From: Pseudomonas fluorescens
Lineage (GTDB): Bacteria; Pseudomonadota; Gammaproteobacteria; Pseudomonadales; Pseudomonadaceae
NCBI RefSeq assembly: GCF_002837185.1
Contig: NZ_KZ478006.1
Span: 23,223-87,222 of the forward strand
Direction: 5' to 3'
Length of the DNA stretch: 64,000 nt
In this document: positions 8,864 to 17,670 of the stretch, piece by piece
Layout: each line of letters begins with the position of its first letter
Position numbering within the stretch: the stretch's first letter is position 1
Position numbers and translations under genes: made by a program
The notes under the pieces: model-generated
Databases searched by the model: none
What the model saw: only the letters and a program-made list of their open reading frames with translations
Told to the model about the DNA's origin: nothing

Positions 8864-8897
8864 AAATGTGGGAGGGGGCAAGCCCCCTCCCACATTT
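8864..8897. repeat. 34-bp perfect palindrome (REP-like) between ppx and ppk
   Basis: Two 16-base arms (AAATGTGGGAGGGGGC and its complement) are separated by AA. The inverted repeat lies in the 77-bp space between two converging genes and ends in a T-run on the plus strand. It could act as a bidirectional terminator as well as being a repeat. The same 34 bases occur again at 31647-31680. Confidence 0.85.
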
Positions 8898-8915
8898 TTC
8901 AGACCGTGCTGGGTC

Positions 8916-11138
8916 TCAGCTCACCGTCAGGATCGGGCTGCCCAGCTTCTCCAGCAGCGTCGCCTGCGCACTGCGCGGGTTCTGGTTGCCGGTCGGTGTG
9001 TTGCGTACATACCGCCCATCCGACTGCAGGCTCCAGCTGTGGGTGTTGTCGGTCAGGTAGCTTTCCAGCTCCTTCTTGACCCGCATGATCAGCTTCTTGC
9101 CCTCCACCGGGAAGCAGGTCTCCACACGCTTGTCGAGGTTGCGTTCCATCCAGTCGGCACTGGAGAGGAACATCTGTTCCTCACCACCATTCAGGAAGTA
9201 GAACACCCGCGTGTGTTCCAGGAAGCGACCGATGATCGAGCGCACATGGATGTTATGCGAGACGCCGACAATGCCCGGGCGCAGGCAGCACATGCCACGT
9301 ACCACCAGGTCGATGCGCACGCCCGACTGGCTGGCCTTGTACAGCGCGCGGATGATCTTCGGATCGGTCAGCGAGTTGAATTTGGCGATGATGTGCGCCG
9401 GCTTGCCGTCGAGGGCAAACTGCGTCTCGCGGGCAATCATGTCGAGCATGCCCTTCTTCAGGGTGAACGGCGCGTGCAGCAGCTTCTTCATGCGCAAGGT
9501 CTTGCCCATGCCGATGAGCTGGCTGAACAGCTTGCCGACGTCTTCGCACAGGGCGTCGTCGGAGGTCAGCAGGCTGTAGTCGGTGTAGAGCTTGGCGTTG
9601 CCGGCGTGGTAGTTGCCGGTGCCCAAGTGAGCATAACGCACGATTTCACCGGCTTCGCGACGCAGGATCAGCATCATCTTGGCGTGGGTCTTGAAGCCGA
9701 CAACGCCGTAGATCACCACCGCACCGGCTGCTTGCAGACGGCTGGCCAATTGCAGGTTGGACTCCTCATCAAAGCGCGCTCGCAGCTCGATCACCGCGGT
9801 GACTTCCTTGCCGTTACGCGCAGCGTCGACCAGTGCATCGACGATTTCCGAGTTGGCACCCGAGCGATACAGCGTCTGGCGCACGGCCAGGACGTGGGGG
9901 TCCTTGGCGGCCTGGCGCAGCAGGTCGACCACCGGGGTGAACGACTCGAAGGGGTGCAGCAGCAGGATGTCCTGCTTGCTCACCACGCTGAAGATGTTCT
10001 CGCTGTTCTGCAGCAGTTTCGGGATCTGCGGCGTAAACGGCTTGTATTGCAGCTCCGGGTGGCTGTCCAGGCCGGTGATGCTGAACAGGCGCGTCAGGTT
10101 GACCGGGCCATTGACCTGGTACAGCTCGGATTCGGCCAGGTTGAATTGCTTGAGCAGGTAGTCCGACAGGTGTTTGGGGCAGGTATCGGCCACTTCCAGG
10201 CGCACCGCATCGCCGTAGCGCCGCGAAAACAGCTCGCCGCGCAGGGCACGCGCCAGGTCTTCGACGTCTTCGGAGTCCAGCGCCAGGTCGGCGTTACGGG
10301 TCAGGCGGAACTGGTAGCAGCCCTTGACCTTCATGCCCTGAAACAGGTCATCGGCGTGCGCATGGATCATCGACGACAGGAATACATAGTTATCCCCAGC
10401 GCCCCCAACCTCTTCGGGTACCTTGATGATCCGTGGCAACAGACGTGGCGCCGGGATGATCGCAAGGCCCGAGTCGCGGCCGAAGGCGTCGATGCCTTCC
10501 AGCTCGACGATGAAGTTGAGGCTCTTGTTCACCAGCAACGGGAACGGGTGCGTCGGGTCGAGGCCGATCGGGGTGATGATCGGCGAGATCTCGTCACGGA
10601 AGTAACGGCGCACCCAGGTCTTGATCTTGGTGGTCCAGTGGCGGCGACGGATGAAGCGAACCTGATGTTTTTCCAGTTCCGGCAGCAGGATGTCGTTGAG
10701 AATCGCGTATTGGCGGTCCACATGGCCGTGCACCAGTTCACTGATGCGCGCCAGGGCCTGGTGCGGTTGCAGGCCATCGGCCCCGGCTTGTTCACGGGCG
10801 AAGGTAATCTGCTTCTTGAGGCCGGCGACGCGGATTTCGAAGAATTCGTCCAGGTTGCTCGAGAAGATCAGCAGGAATTTCAGCCGTTCCAGCAACGGAT
10901 AGGACTCATCCAGCGCCTGTTCCAGCACGCGGATGTTGAATTGCAGTTGTGACAGCTCGCGGTGGATGTACAGGCTGCTGTCATCCAGGTTGGTGACCAC
11001 GGCAACCGGCGCCGGCGCCGGCGCTTCGGCAACCACCGCAGGCGGGGCTGGCTCCAGCTCCGGCGGGGTCTCGGCGACTTGTTCAACCACCGGATGAGCG
11101 TCTTTTACGGCAACTACTGTAAGTCCTTCGGTATTCAT
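8916..11138 (-). CDS. ppk: Polyphosphate kinase 1
   Basis: PPK1 (740 residues) makes long-chain polyphosphate from ATP. It has an N-terminal helical domain (SLYIHRELSQLQFNIRVLEQ) after a Pro/Ala-rich, poorly conserved leader of about 50 residues, the central domain, and the phospholipase-D-like catalytic part. The autophosphorylated His lies in YAHLGTGNYH. An Arg-containing 'GMCCLRPGI' and a 'FLSSADWMERNLDKRVE' segment follow. It starts 17 bases after hemB, on the same strand, so the two are probably cotranscribed. AGGAAC precedes the ATG. The leader length varies among pseudomonads, so the start is less certain than the rest. Confidence 0.97.
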   Translation of the reverse strand: MNTEGLTVVAVKDAHPVVEQVAETPPELEPAPPAVVAEAPAPAPVAVVTNLDDSSLYIHRELSQLQFNIRVLEQALDESYPLLERLKFLLIFSSNLDEFFEIRVAGLKKQITFAREQAGADGLQPHQALARISELVHGHVDRQYAILNDILLPELEKHQVRFIRRRHWTTKIKTWVRRYFRDEISPIITPIGLDPTHPFPLLVNKSLNFIVELEGIDAFGRDSGLAIIPAPRLLPRIIKVPEEVGGAGDNYVFLSSMIHAHADDLFQGMKVKGCYQFRLTRNADLALDSEDVEDLARALRGELFSRRYGDAVRLEVADTCPKHLSDYLLKQFNLAESELYQVNGPVNLTRLFSITGLDSHPELQYKPFTPQIPKLLQNSENIFSVVSKQDILLLHPFESFTPVVDLLRQAAKDPHVLAVRQTLYRSGANSEIVDALVDAARNGKEVTAVIELRARFDEESNLQLASRLQAAGAVVIYGVVGFKTHAKMMLILRREAGEIVRYAHLGTGNYHAGNAKLYTDYSLLTSDDALCEDVGKLFSQLIGMGKTLRMKKLLHAPFTLKKGMLDMIARETQFALDGKPAHIIAKFNSLTDPKIIRALYKASQSGVRIDLVVRGMCCLRPGIVGVSHNIHVRSIIGRFLEHTRVFYFLNGGEEQMFLSSADWMERNLDKRVETCFPVEGKKLIMRVKKELESYLTDNTHSWSLQSDGRYVRNTPTGNQNPRSAQATLLEKLGSPILTVS

Positions 11139-11155
11139 GAGTGTTCCTGTGAGGG

Positions 11156-12169
11156 CTATTGTTGCTCTCTAAGCAATTGGGCAGCGCGGGCGGCGAAGTA
11201 GGTCAGAATGCCATCAGCGCCGGCACGTTTAAAGGCTGTCAGGGATTCGAGGATCACCCCTTCACTCAACCAACCATTCTGGATTGCGGCCATGTGCATG
11301 GCGTATTCACCGCTGACCTGATAGACAAAGGTCGGCACTTTGAATTCCTCTTTGACCCGGTAAAGGATGTCCAGGTAAGGCATCCCGGGCTTGACCATGA
11401 CCATGTCGGCGCCTTCGGCCAGATCGGCCGCCACTTCGTGCAGGGCTTCGTGGCTGTTGGCCGGGTCCATCTGGTACGAAGCCTTGTCGGCCTTGCCCAG
11501 GTTCAGGGCCGAACCCACCGCATCGCGGAAGGGGCCGTAATAGGCGCTGGCGTACTTGGCCGAGTAGGCCATGATCCGCACGTTGACATGACCGGCCAAC
11601 TCAAGCGCTTCGCGAATCGCCTGGATCCGACCGTCCATCATGTCCGACGGCGCCACCACCTGGGCACCTGCCGCCGCGTGGGACAAGGCCTGCTTGACCA
11701 GCGCATCGACGGTAATGTCGTTCTCGACGTAGCCTGACGGATCAAGGATGCCATCCTGCCCATGGGTGGTGAACGGATCGAGGGCCACGTCGGTGATCAC
11801 CCCAAGCTGCGGGAAACGCTCGCGCAGGGCGCGGGTGGCGCGCTGGGCGATCCCCTGCGGGTTCCAGGCTTCGGCAGCGTCAAGTGACTTGAGCTCAGCG
11901 GGCGTCACCGGGAACAGCGCCAGCGCCGGAATGCCCAGTTCCACCCAATGCGCGGCTTCTTCAAGCAGCAGATCAATACTCAAGCGCTCCACCCCCGGCA
12001 TCGAAGCCACCGCTTCCCGGCGATTTTCACCGTCCAGCACGAATACCGGCAGGATCAGATCATTCGTCGTCAGTACATTTTCACGTACCAGACGGCGTGA
12101 AAAATCATCACGGCGGTTGCGGCGCAGACGAGTGGCGGGGAATAGCCGATTGGCGGGGGTAAAGCTCAC
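11156..12169 (-). CDS. hemB: Delta-aminolevulinic acid dehydratase (porphobilinogen synthase)
   Basis: HemB (337 residues) condenses two 5-aminolevulinate molecules to porphobilinogen. The two Schiff-base lysines are seen in AYSAKYASAYYGPF and in VMVKPGMPYLD. The metal-site region reads DVALDPFTTHGQDG, with Asp where zinc enzymes have Cys, so this is the Mg-dependent Pseudomonas type. The start is GTG at 12169 with AGGAG seven bases upstream. It is the first gene of an apparent hemB-ppk unit. Confidence 0.97.
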   Translation of the reverse strand: MSFTPANRLFPATRLRRNRRDDFSRRLVRENVLTTNDLILPVFVLDGENRREAVASMPGVERLSIDLLLEEAAHWVELGIPALALFPVTPAELKSLDAAEAWNPQGIAQRATRALRERFPQLGVITDVALDPFTTHGQDGILDPSGYVENDITVDALVKQALSHAAAGAQVVAPSDMMDGRIQAIREALELAGHVNVRIMAYSAKYASAYYGPFRDAVGSALNLGKADKASYQMDPANSHEALHEVAADLAEGADMVMVKPGMPYLDILYRVKEEFKVPTFVYQVSGEYAMHMAAIQNGWLSEGVILESLTAFKRAGADGILTYFAARAAQLLREQQ

Positions 12170-12377
12170 GACAGACTCCTGAGCCCGCGTTTACGGGCGA
12201 GCGGTGCAGTTATAAGCGGCCATTATGACGAACGAATGACAGTTGTGCTTATCGATGCGACCTGTAGTCGCATTCGGCACTGACATCGGAATTGTTCACT
12301 TCGTGACACATCTCGATACTTTCATGAATCTTCGTGAAGGCGTAGGCTGCGCGTTCATTTCGCCAGCACCCTAGACC

Positions 12378-13013
12378 ATGCTTCAACAATTTCTGCATGA
12401 CTTCGGCTACTTTGCCCTCTTCCTCGGCACGTTCTTCGAAGGCGAGACCATCCTTGTACTCGCAGGCTTCCTGGCGTTTCGTGGCTACATGGATATCAAC
12501 CTGGTGGTGGTCGTTGCCTTCTTCGGCAGCTATGCCGGCGACCAGCTTTGGTACTACATGGGGCGCAAGCACGGCCGCAAGTTGCTGGCGCGCAAACCGC
12601 GCTGGCAATTGATGGGCGACAAGGCGCTGGAGCATATCCGCAAGCATCCTGATATCTGGGTACTGAGCTTTCGTTTTGTCTACGGTTTACGCACGGTGAT
12701 GCCAGTGGCGATTGGCCTCTCCGGCTACCCGCCCCTGCGCTATCTGATCCTTAACGGTATTGGCGCAGCGATATGGGCGGCGGCGCTGGGGGCCGCAGCC
12801 TATCATTTCGGCGCAGTGCTCGAAGGCATGCTCGGCAGCGTCAAGAAATACGAGCTATGGGTGCTGGGCGCGTTGCTGGTGCTGGGTGTTGGCCTATGGC
12901 TGCAACGCCGCTTCAAGAATGCCCGTATCGCCCGCGAGGCATGCGCCGAGGCCAAGGCCCGGCAAGCAGCCGAAACCGCCCCGAGCGAAACACCTAAGAC
13001 GCCAGACGCGTAA
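12378..13013 (+). CDS. DedA family membrane protein
   Basis: Inner-membrane protein of 211 residues with the DedA/VTT domain. Visible features are FGYFALFLGTFFEGETILVLAGFLA near the N-terminus (acidic residue in the re-entrant loop), GDQLWYYMGRKHGRK, and RFVYGLRTVMPVAIGLSGYP with the conserved basic GLR and Pro residues. Further hydrophobic segments and a short Ala-rich cytoplasmic tail follow. DedA proteins are linked to phospholipid (undecaprenyl phosphate/phosphatidylethanolamine) translocation and proton-motive-force homeostasis. Its last 20 bases overlap the hydroxylase gene on the other strand. Confidence 0.9.
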   Translation: MLQQFLHDFGYFALFLGTFFEGETILVLAGFLAFRGYMDINLVVVVAFFGSYAGDQLWYYMGRKHGRKLLARKPRWQLMGDKALEHIRKHPDIWVLSFRFVYGLRTVMPVAIGLSGYPPLRYLILNGIGAAIWAAALGAAAYHFGAVLEGMLGSVKKYELWVLGALLVLGVGLWLQRRFKNARIAREACAEAKARQAAETAPSETPKTPDA

Positions 13014-14229
13014 GCCGGCCTCTGCAGCAGTAGAGGCCGATCACGCTGAGCACACTGTAGCTTGCCAGGCCCAGCCAGCCCAGGTTGCCGGCGGGCCACA
13101 GCCCGACCCACGGCGCCAGCCCGACCAACGGCACATTCAGCCCCAGGCGCACCCACTCGGCCTTCAGCGCCCACGGGCGATTCTCCAGCGCGACCCCCAA
13201 CGTGAACAGCCCCAACGCCATCGCTCCCCAGCCCAGGACCAGCGCCGCGGTGGGCAGACGTTCGCCGACATTCATCAGGTAGCTGCCAAAGCCCACGTAA
13301 ACTGCGAATTGCAGCGCAATGTAGACCTGTTGGCGCCTGTCCAGCGGCACGTCGAATTTGCGGAACCGGGCCAAGTCCGGCTTGGCCACCGGATAACTGG
13401 CTTTCACGTCGGCGGGGCGCCAGCCGGTGCGCATGAACCAGATGCGCAGTTTGTCCCAGCGGCTTTCAGTACGCCGGGCATCGCTCCACAACTGCGCATA
13501 AAACTGCAGGTTCGCCCACAGCGGGTTCCAACTGGCCAGGGGCGTAGTCACACCGAAGATCACGGGCTCGTTGTCATCTTCCTCCTGGAACGTGCCGAAC
13601 AGCCGATCCCAAAAAATGAACACCCCGCCGTAGTTGCGATCCATGTAGAGAGCGTTCTGTGCGTGGTGGGCACGGTGATTGGACGGGGTGACGAAGAACC
13701 ATTCGAACCAGCCGAGCTTGGGAACGTGACGTGTATGCACCCAGAATTGATACAGCAGGTTGAGCGAAGCCACGCTGATGAACACCACCAGCGGCACACC
13801 GAGCACGGCCAGGGGCAGGTAGAAGATCCAGCTCAGCAGGAAGCCGGTGCTGGTCTGGCGCAGCGCGGTGGTGAGGTTGTAGTCCTCGCTCTGGTGATGC
13901 ACGGAGTGCGCAGCCCACAGGATGTTGCGCTCATGGCCCATGCGATGCAGCCAGTAATAGCAGAAGTCGTAGAACACGAAGGCCACTACCCAGGTCCCTA
14001 CGCTTTGGGCCGATAAATCGATCAGAGCCAGGTGCTTGAGGGCGAACGCATAGGTGAGCAAACCCACGCCCTTGGTCAATAGCCCGGTGGTGGTAGACAG
14101 CACCCCGGTGCTGAGGCTGTTGATAGCGTCGGCCACTCGATAGTTGCGCGCACCGCGCCAGCGGTCGGCCAGCAGCTCAACCACAATCAACGCAATGAAA
14201 AACGGTACCGCATAAGGCACGAAGTCCAT
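12994..14229 (-). CDS. Sterol desaturase / fatty-acid hydroxylase family membrane protein
   Basis: A 411-residue integral membrane oxygenase. The di-iron histidine motifs are HRMGH (about residue 95), HSVHH (about 108) and HRAHH (about 190), preceded by FYDFCYYWLHR. The last ~140 residues add several hydrophobic segments beyond the catalytic domain, which makes it longer than the ~270-300-residue minimal members. Substrate is unknown; plausible candidates are lipids or hopanoids, but nothing in the neighbourhood points to one. The start ATG at 14229 encodes MDFVPYAVPFFIALIVVELL. Confidence 0.85.
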   Translation of the reverse strand: MDFVPYAVPFFIALIVVELLADRWRGARNYRVADAINSLSTGVLSTTTGLLTKGVGLLTYAFALKHLALIDLSAQSVGTWVVAFVFYDFCYYWLHRMGHERNILWAAHSVHHQSEDYNLTTALRQTSTGFLLSWIFYLPLAVLGVPLVVFISVASLNLLYQFWVHTRHVPKLGWFEWFFVTPSNHRAHHAQNALYMDRNYGGVFIFWDRLFGTFQEEDDNEPVIFGVTTPLASWNPLWANLQFYAQLWSDARRTESRWDKLRIWFMRTGWRPADVKASYPVAKPDLARFRKFDVPLDRRQQVYIALQFAVYVGFGSYLMNVGERLPTAALVLGWGAMALGLFTLGVALENRPWALKAEWVRLGLNVPLVGLAPWVGLWPAGNLGWLGLASYSVLSVIGLYCCRGRLTRLAS

Positions 14230-14344
14230 GGGCTAGTCCGGTCTTTTTTTGTTACAGCAAGATTAGGTGCAGTGGCGTGAGTTCCCATTGGCAACAGGTT
14301 ACAAATTAGTAGACATTTAACGCCATGAATCAGGAGAAATGCCC

Positions 14345-15010
14345 ATGAGCAAAAAGATTGCAGTGATCCTTTCCGGCTGTGGCGTGTACGACGGTGCAGA
14401 GATCCAGGAAAGCGTGATCACCCTGCTGCGCCTGGACCAGCGCGGCGCTCACGTTGAATGTTTTGCGCCGGATATTGCGCAGTTGCATGTGATCAACCAC
14501 CTCACCGGCGAAGAAATGCCCGAATCGCGTAATGTATTGGTGGAGTCAGCGCGCATCGCCCGAGGCGCGGTCAAGGATATCCGTGAGGCTAACGCTGCTG
14601 ACTTCGATGCGCTGATCGTGCCGGGTGGGTTTGGCGCGGCGAAGAACCTGTCGAATTTCGCCGTGCAAGGCGCCAGCTGCAGCGTCAACCCACAGGTCCT
14701 GGAATTGGCCGAAGCCTTTGCCGAAGCCGGCAAGCCTGTGGGGTTGATCTGCATTTCCCCTGCCCTGGCCGCGAAAATCTACGGCCCCGGCGTGACCTGC
14801 ACCATCGGCAACGATGCCGACACCGCAGCCGCCCTGGACAAAATGGGCGCCACTCATCAGGAATGCACGGTGGAAGATATCGTCGAGGACACCGCGCGCA
14901 AATTGGTCAGTACGCCGGCATATATGCTGGGCAAGAACATCAGTGAGGTGGCGTCAGGCATCAACAAGCTGGTGGACCGGGTGTTGGAGCTGACCCACGA
15001 GAACGACTGA
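14345..15010 (+). CDS. elbB: ElbB-type DJ-1/PfpI superfamily glyoxalase
   Basis: A 221-residue protein matching isoprenoid-associated glyoxalase ElbB: MSKKIAVILSGCGVYDGAEI at the start, GTNase-like VPGGFGAAKNL, and the nucleophile-elbow Cys in GLICISPALAA. ATG 14345 is chosen because AGGAGA at 14332-14337 is seven bases upstream; the ATG two codons earlier would lie too close to it. The family's E. coli member has weak glyoxalase activity; its cellular role is not well established. A palindromic repeat pair follows the stop. Confidence 0.9.
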   Translation: MSKKIAVILSGCGVYDGAEIQESVITLLRLDQRGAHVECFAPDIAQLHVINHLTGEEMPESRNVLVESARIARGAVKDIREANAADFDALIVPGGFGAAKNLSNFAVQGASCSVNPQVLELAEAFAEAGKPVGLICISPALAAKIYGPGVTCTIGNDADTAAALDKMGATHQECTVEDIVEDTARKLVSTPAYMLGKNISEVASGINKLVDRVLELTHEND

Positions 15011-15020
15011 CACCCTCTTT

Positions 15021-15121
15021 CTGTAGGAGCGAGCTTGCTCGCGAAGAACCTGGGAGCGCCGCGTCATCCAGAGCATCCGCGTTATCGTTGACGTTCCTCG
15101 CGAGCTTGCTCGCTTCTACAG
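15021..15121. repeat. Pair of inverted REP elements (GAGCGAGC type)
   Basis: The left arm CTGTAGGAGCGAGCTTGCTC (from 15021) and a right arm at 15098-15121 are near-perfect reverse complements, about 24 bases each. Each arm is itself a small palindrome around GAGC-TTGCTC. They enclose about 53 bases that include CGTTATCGTTGACG. This is the BIME-like arrangement common in fluorescent pseudomonads. The right arm includes the yaiI stop codon. Confidence 0.85.
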
Positions 15122-15571
15122 AGGCTTCATCAAACGGGTAAGCAGGCGGTCCAGCGTATTGGCAAACGCCTGCTTGTCTTTCTCGCCATGGGGCGGTGGC
15201 CCGCCGCCCATCTGCCCTTGCTCGCGCAAGTCGGTGAACAGGTTGCGTACCGCCAGCCGCTCGCTCATGTTCGCCGGGCTGAACTCTTTGCCGCGCGGGT
15301 CGAGGGCGGTGACGCCCTTCTTGACCAGGCGGTCGGCCAAGGGCACATCGCTGCAGATCACCAGTTCGCCGGGCATGGCGTGCTCCACCAGATAGTCATC
15401 CGCCGCGTCGGGGCCGCTGGGCACCACGATCAGCTTCACACAGGCAAAGCTCGGTTTGATCTGGCTCTGACCGGCCACCAGCACCACGTCGAAGTGGCGC
15501 TTGAGGGCGAATTTCACCACCTGATCCTTGGCCGCCCGTGGGCAAGCGTCCGCGTCGATCCAGACCCGCAT
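15116..15571 (-). CDS. YaiI/YqxD family protein (UPF0178)
   Basis: A 151-residue protein with the family's opening MRVWIDADACPRAAKDQVV and the conserved blocks VPSGPDAADDYL, VICSDVPLADRLVKKG and LDPRGKEFSPANMSERLA. The fold is PIN/NYN-like, suggesting a nucleic-acid or nuclease function, but this is not established. Its start lies two bases after the stop of the iron-permease gene, so the two are probably cotranscribed. The stop codon (15116-15118) falls within a REP element. Confidence 0.9.
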   Translation of the reverse strand: MRVWIDADACPRAAKDQVVKFALKRHFDVVLVAGQSQIKPSFACVKLIVVPSGPDAADDYLVEHAMPGELVICSDVPLADRLVKKGVTALDPRGKEFSPANMSERLAVRNLFTDLREQGQMGGGPPPHGEKDKQAFANTLDRLLTRLMKPL

Positions 15572-15573
15572 AC

Positions 15574-17469
15574 CTACGCCGCCGCCCTTTGCTTTTCAGC
15601 CAGGCGGCTGCGGCCGTACAGCACCACGATCGCCAGGATCGCCACGGCCTGCGCACTCAACGAATACGCATCGGCGTGAATGCCCAGCCAGTCAAAGTCA
15701 AAAAACGCCACCGGTCGAGTACCGAAGATGCCGGCCTCTTGCAGCGCCTTGACGCCATGCCCGGCAAACACAACCGACAGCGCGCACAACAGCGCGGCGT
15801 TGATGCCAAAGAACAACGCCAGCGGCAGCTTCGCCGAACCGCGCAGAATCACCCAGGCCAGGCCCACCAGCAGTACCAGGGCGGTGGCGCCACCCGCCAG
15901 CACCGCGTCGTGCCCGGCCGGGCCGGCTTGCAGCCACAGGGTTTCGTAGAACAGGATCACTTCGAACAGTTCGCGGTACACCGAGAAGAATGCCAGCAGC
16001 GCAAAACCGAAGCGCCCACCGCCGCCCACCAGGCTGCTCTTGATGTAGTCCTGCCAGGCTGCGGCATGGCGCCGGTCGTGCATCCACACGCCCAGCCACA
16101 GCACCATCACGCTGGCAAACAGCGCCGTGCAGCCCTCCAGCAATTCACGCTGGGCGCCGCTGACATCAATCACATACGCCGCCAGCGCCCAGGTGGCCAA
16201 GCCGGCCAACAGCGCCAGGCCCCAGCCGACGTTGACGCTGCGCACCGCCGATTGCTGGCCGGTGTTACGCAGGAAGGCCAGGATCGCGGCCAGCACCAGG
16301 ATCGCCTCCAGGCCTTCGCGCAGCAGGATCAGCAAGCCCGAGATGTAGCTCAACGACCAACTCAGGCCGTCGCCGCCGAGCAAGCCGGCCGACTCGCCGA
16401 GCTTGCCCTTGGCCACGTCCAGGCGCTGTTGCACCTGCTCGATCGGCAGGCCGTCCTGCAATGACTGCCGATAGGCCATCAGCGCCTTCTCGGTGTCCTT
16501 GCGCACATTGGCGTCGACGTTATCCAGTGAGCTTTCCACCAGCTCGAAGCCTTCCAGATAAGCGGCTACCGACAGGTCATAGGCTTGCTCGTGGTCACCG
16601 TTACGGAATGCAGCCAGGCTTTTGTCCAAGGTGGCGGACGTGTAATCAAGCAACTGCGCCGGGCCACGCTTGACCTGCGGCGGTTGCGCGCGCTGGGCGC
16701 GGAAGGTCGCCGCCGCCGCTGGGCCGTCTGCCGCCAGCACTTCGTTGGGCGTCTGGCGCGCCAGGTCGGCGAGGTTGAAGGGCTGTTCGCTCTTGGCCGC
16801 AGCCGGGGCCGCCGTGAAACCTGCGATGTACGTGGCGAGGTCCCAACGCTGACGGTCATCCAACTGGTCGGAAAAGGACGGCATGTCGGTGCCTTCGACA
16901 CCCAGGCCGAGAGTGTTGTAGATCGCATACAGGCTCAGGCGATCCAGGCGCGTGGCATCGCGCAGGTTGGCCGGCGGCGGGGTCATGCCCATGCCGGCCG
17001 GGCCATCACCGGCGCCGGCAGTACCGTGGCACACCGAGCAATGCTGGGCATACAGCGGTGCACCGCGCGTGGGATCGGGGGTGATCGCCGGCGCCTGGCT
17101 GACTTCATACGCCACCGCCAGCTTGGCGCCCAACTGACGGGCCTGATGGGCGACAGTTGCGCCATCTGCATGGGCAGTGACCGCCGCCAGCAACTCATCG
17201 ACGCCTGTTATCAACTCGGCGCGTTCGGGTTTTTCCGGCAGATCTGCCACTAGGCCCAGCAGCACGCCAAGAAACTCCACCTGCTCGCGGTATTCCGAGT
17301 CGTCCACCACCTTGCCCGCCTCTACCGTCGGCGGGTAGTCGGCGCCGATGTAATCGAGCAAATGCAGAGCCTGTGGTGCGCCTTCGGTGGTCGCGGCCAA
17401 CAGATTGAAGCTGCACGACATCAGCGCCGGCAACAACAGCCATGCGAGAAAGCGAAAAGGGGCAGTCAT
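15574..17469 (-). CDS. Cytochrome c / FTR1-family iron permease fusion
   Basis: A 631-residue protein that joins a periplasmic cytochrome c domain to an inner-membrane iron permease. After a signal peptide comes a helical region, then the haem-binding CSVCH (about residues 144-148) with a likely axial Met in GTDMPSF. A linker and a seven-helix FTR1 domain follow from about residue 370. Both iron-binding REXXE motifs are present (REGLE and RELFE). The arrangement suggests that ferrous iron is oxidised by the haem domain and handed to the permease; this is inference from the architecture. I saw no clear Fur box upstream. Confidence 0.92.
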   Translation of the reverse strand: MTAPFRFLAWLLLPALMSCSFNLLAATTEGAPQALHLLDYIGADYPPTVEAGKVVDDSEYREQVEFLGVLLGLVADLPEKPERAELITGVDELLAAVTAHADGATVAHQARQLGAKLAVAYEVSQAPAITPDPTRGAPLYAQHCSVCHGTAGAGDGPAGMGMTPPPANLRDATRLDRLSLYAIYNTLGLGVEGTDMPSFSDQLDDRQRWDLATYIAGFTAAPAAAKSEQPFNLADLARQTPNEVLAADGPAAAATFRAQRAQPPQVKRGPAQLLDYTSATLDKSLAAFRNGDHEQAYDLSVAAYLEGFELVESSLDNVDANVRKDTEKALMAYRQSLQDGLPIEQVQQRLDVAKGKLGESAGLLGGDGLSWSLSYISGLLILLREGLEAILVLAAILAFLRNTGQQSAVRSVNVGWGLALLAGLATWALAAYVIDVSGAQRELLEGCTALFASVMVLWLGVWMHDRRHAAAWQDYIKSSLVGGGGRFGFALLAFFSVYRELFEVILFYETLWLQAGPAGHDAVLAGGATALVLLVGLAWVILRGSAKLPLALFFGINAALLCALSVVFAGHGVKALQEAGIFGTRPVAFFDFDWLGIHADAYSLSAQAVAILAIVVLYGRSRLAEKQRAAA

Positions 17470-17558
17470 GAATGAATCTCAGGTGGAAATACGAAGTAAC
17501 ACTATTGTTGAGCTTTAACCGATTTGACTCAAGGTGTTATTTCGTCACGCTACAAACC

Positions 17559-17654
17559 AATGTGGGAGGGAGCTTGCCTCCGATAGCGGTGGGTCAGCCG
17601 ATATACTCATCAACTGATCCGCCGCCATCGGGAGCAAGCCCCCTCCCACATTTT
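17559..17654. repeat. REP pair (TGTGGGAGG type) upstream of the iron-permease gene
   Basis: The left arm AATGTGGGAGGGAGCTTGCC (17559 on) faces a right arm CGGGAGCAAGCCCCCTCCCA ending near 17654. They are separated by about 50 bases containing GATAGCGGTGGGTCAGCC. This is a member of the same family as the repeats at 42051, 42249 and 56940, with several substitutions in the left arm. It lies between the divergent-facing ends of the FTR1 and LysE genes. Confidence 0.85.
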
Positions 17655-17670
17655 GATCCGGTTTCTTCAG

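Noticed and set aside
8799..10952. Long open frame (717 codons) on the plus strand across ppk
   Set aside because: It lies wholly antisense to a clear PPK1 gene; its product is low-complexity (Gln/Val/His-rich) and matches no family. Such frames are common opposite high-GC genes.
17470..17558. Possible Fur box upstream of the cytochrome c/FTR1 gene
   Set aside because: No stretch resembling the GATAATGAT-type inverted repeat could be found.
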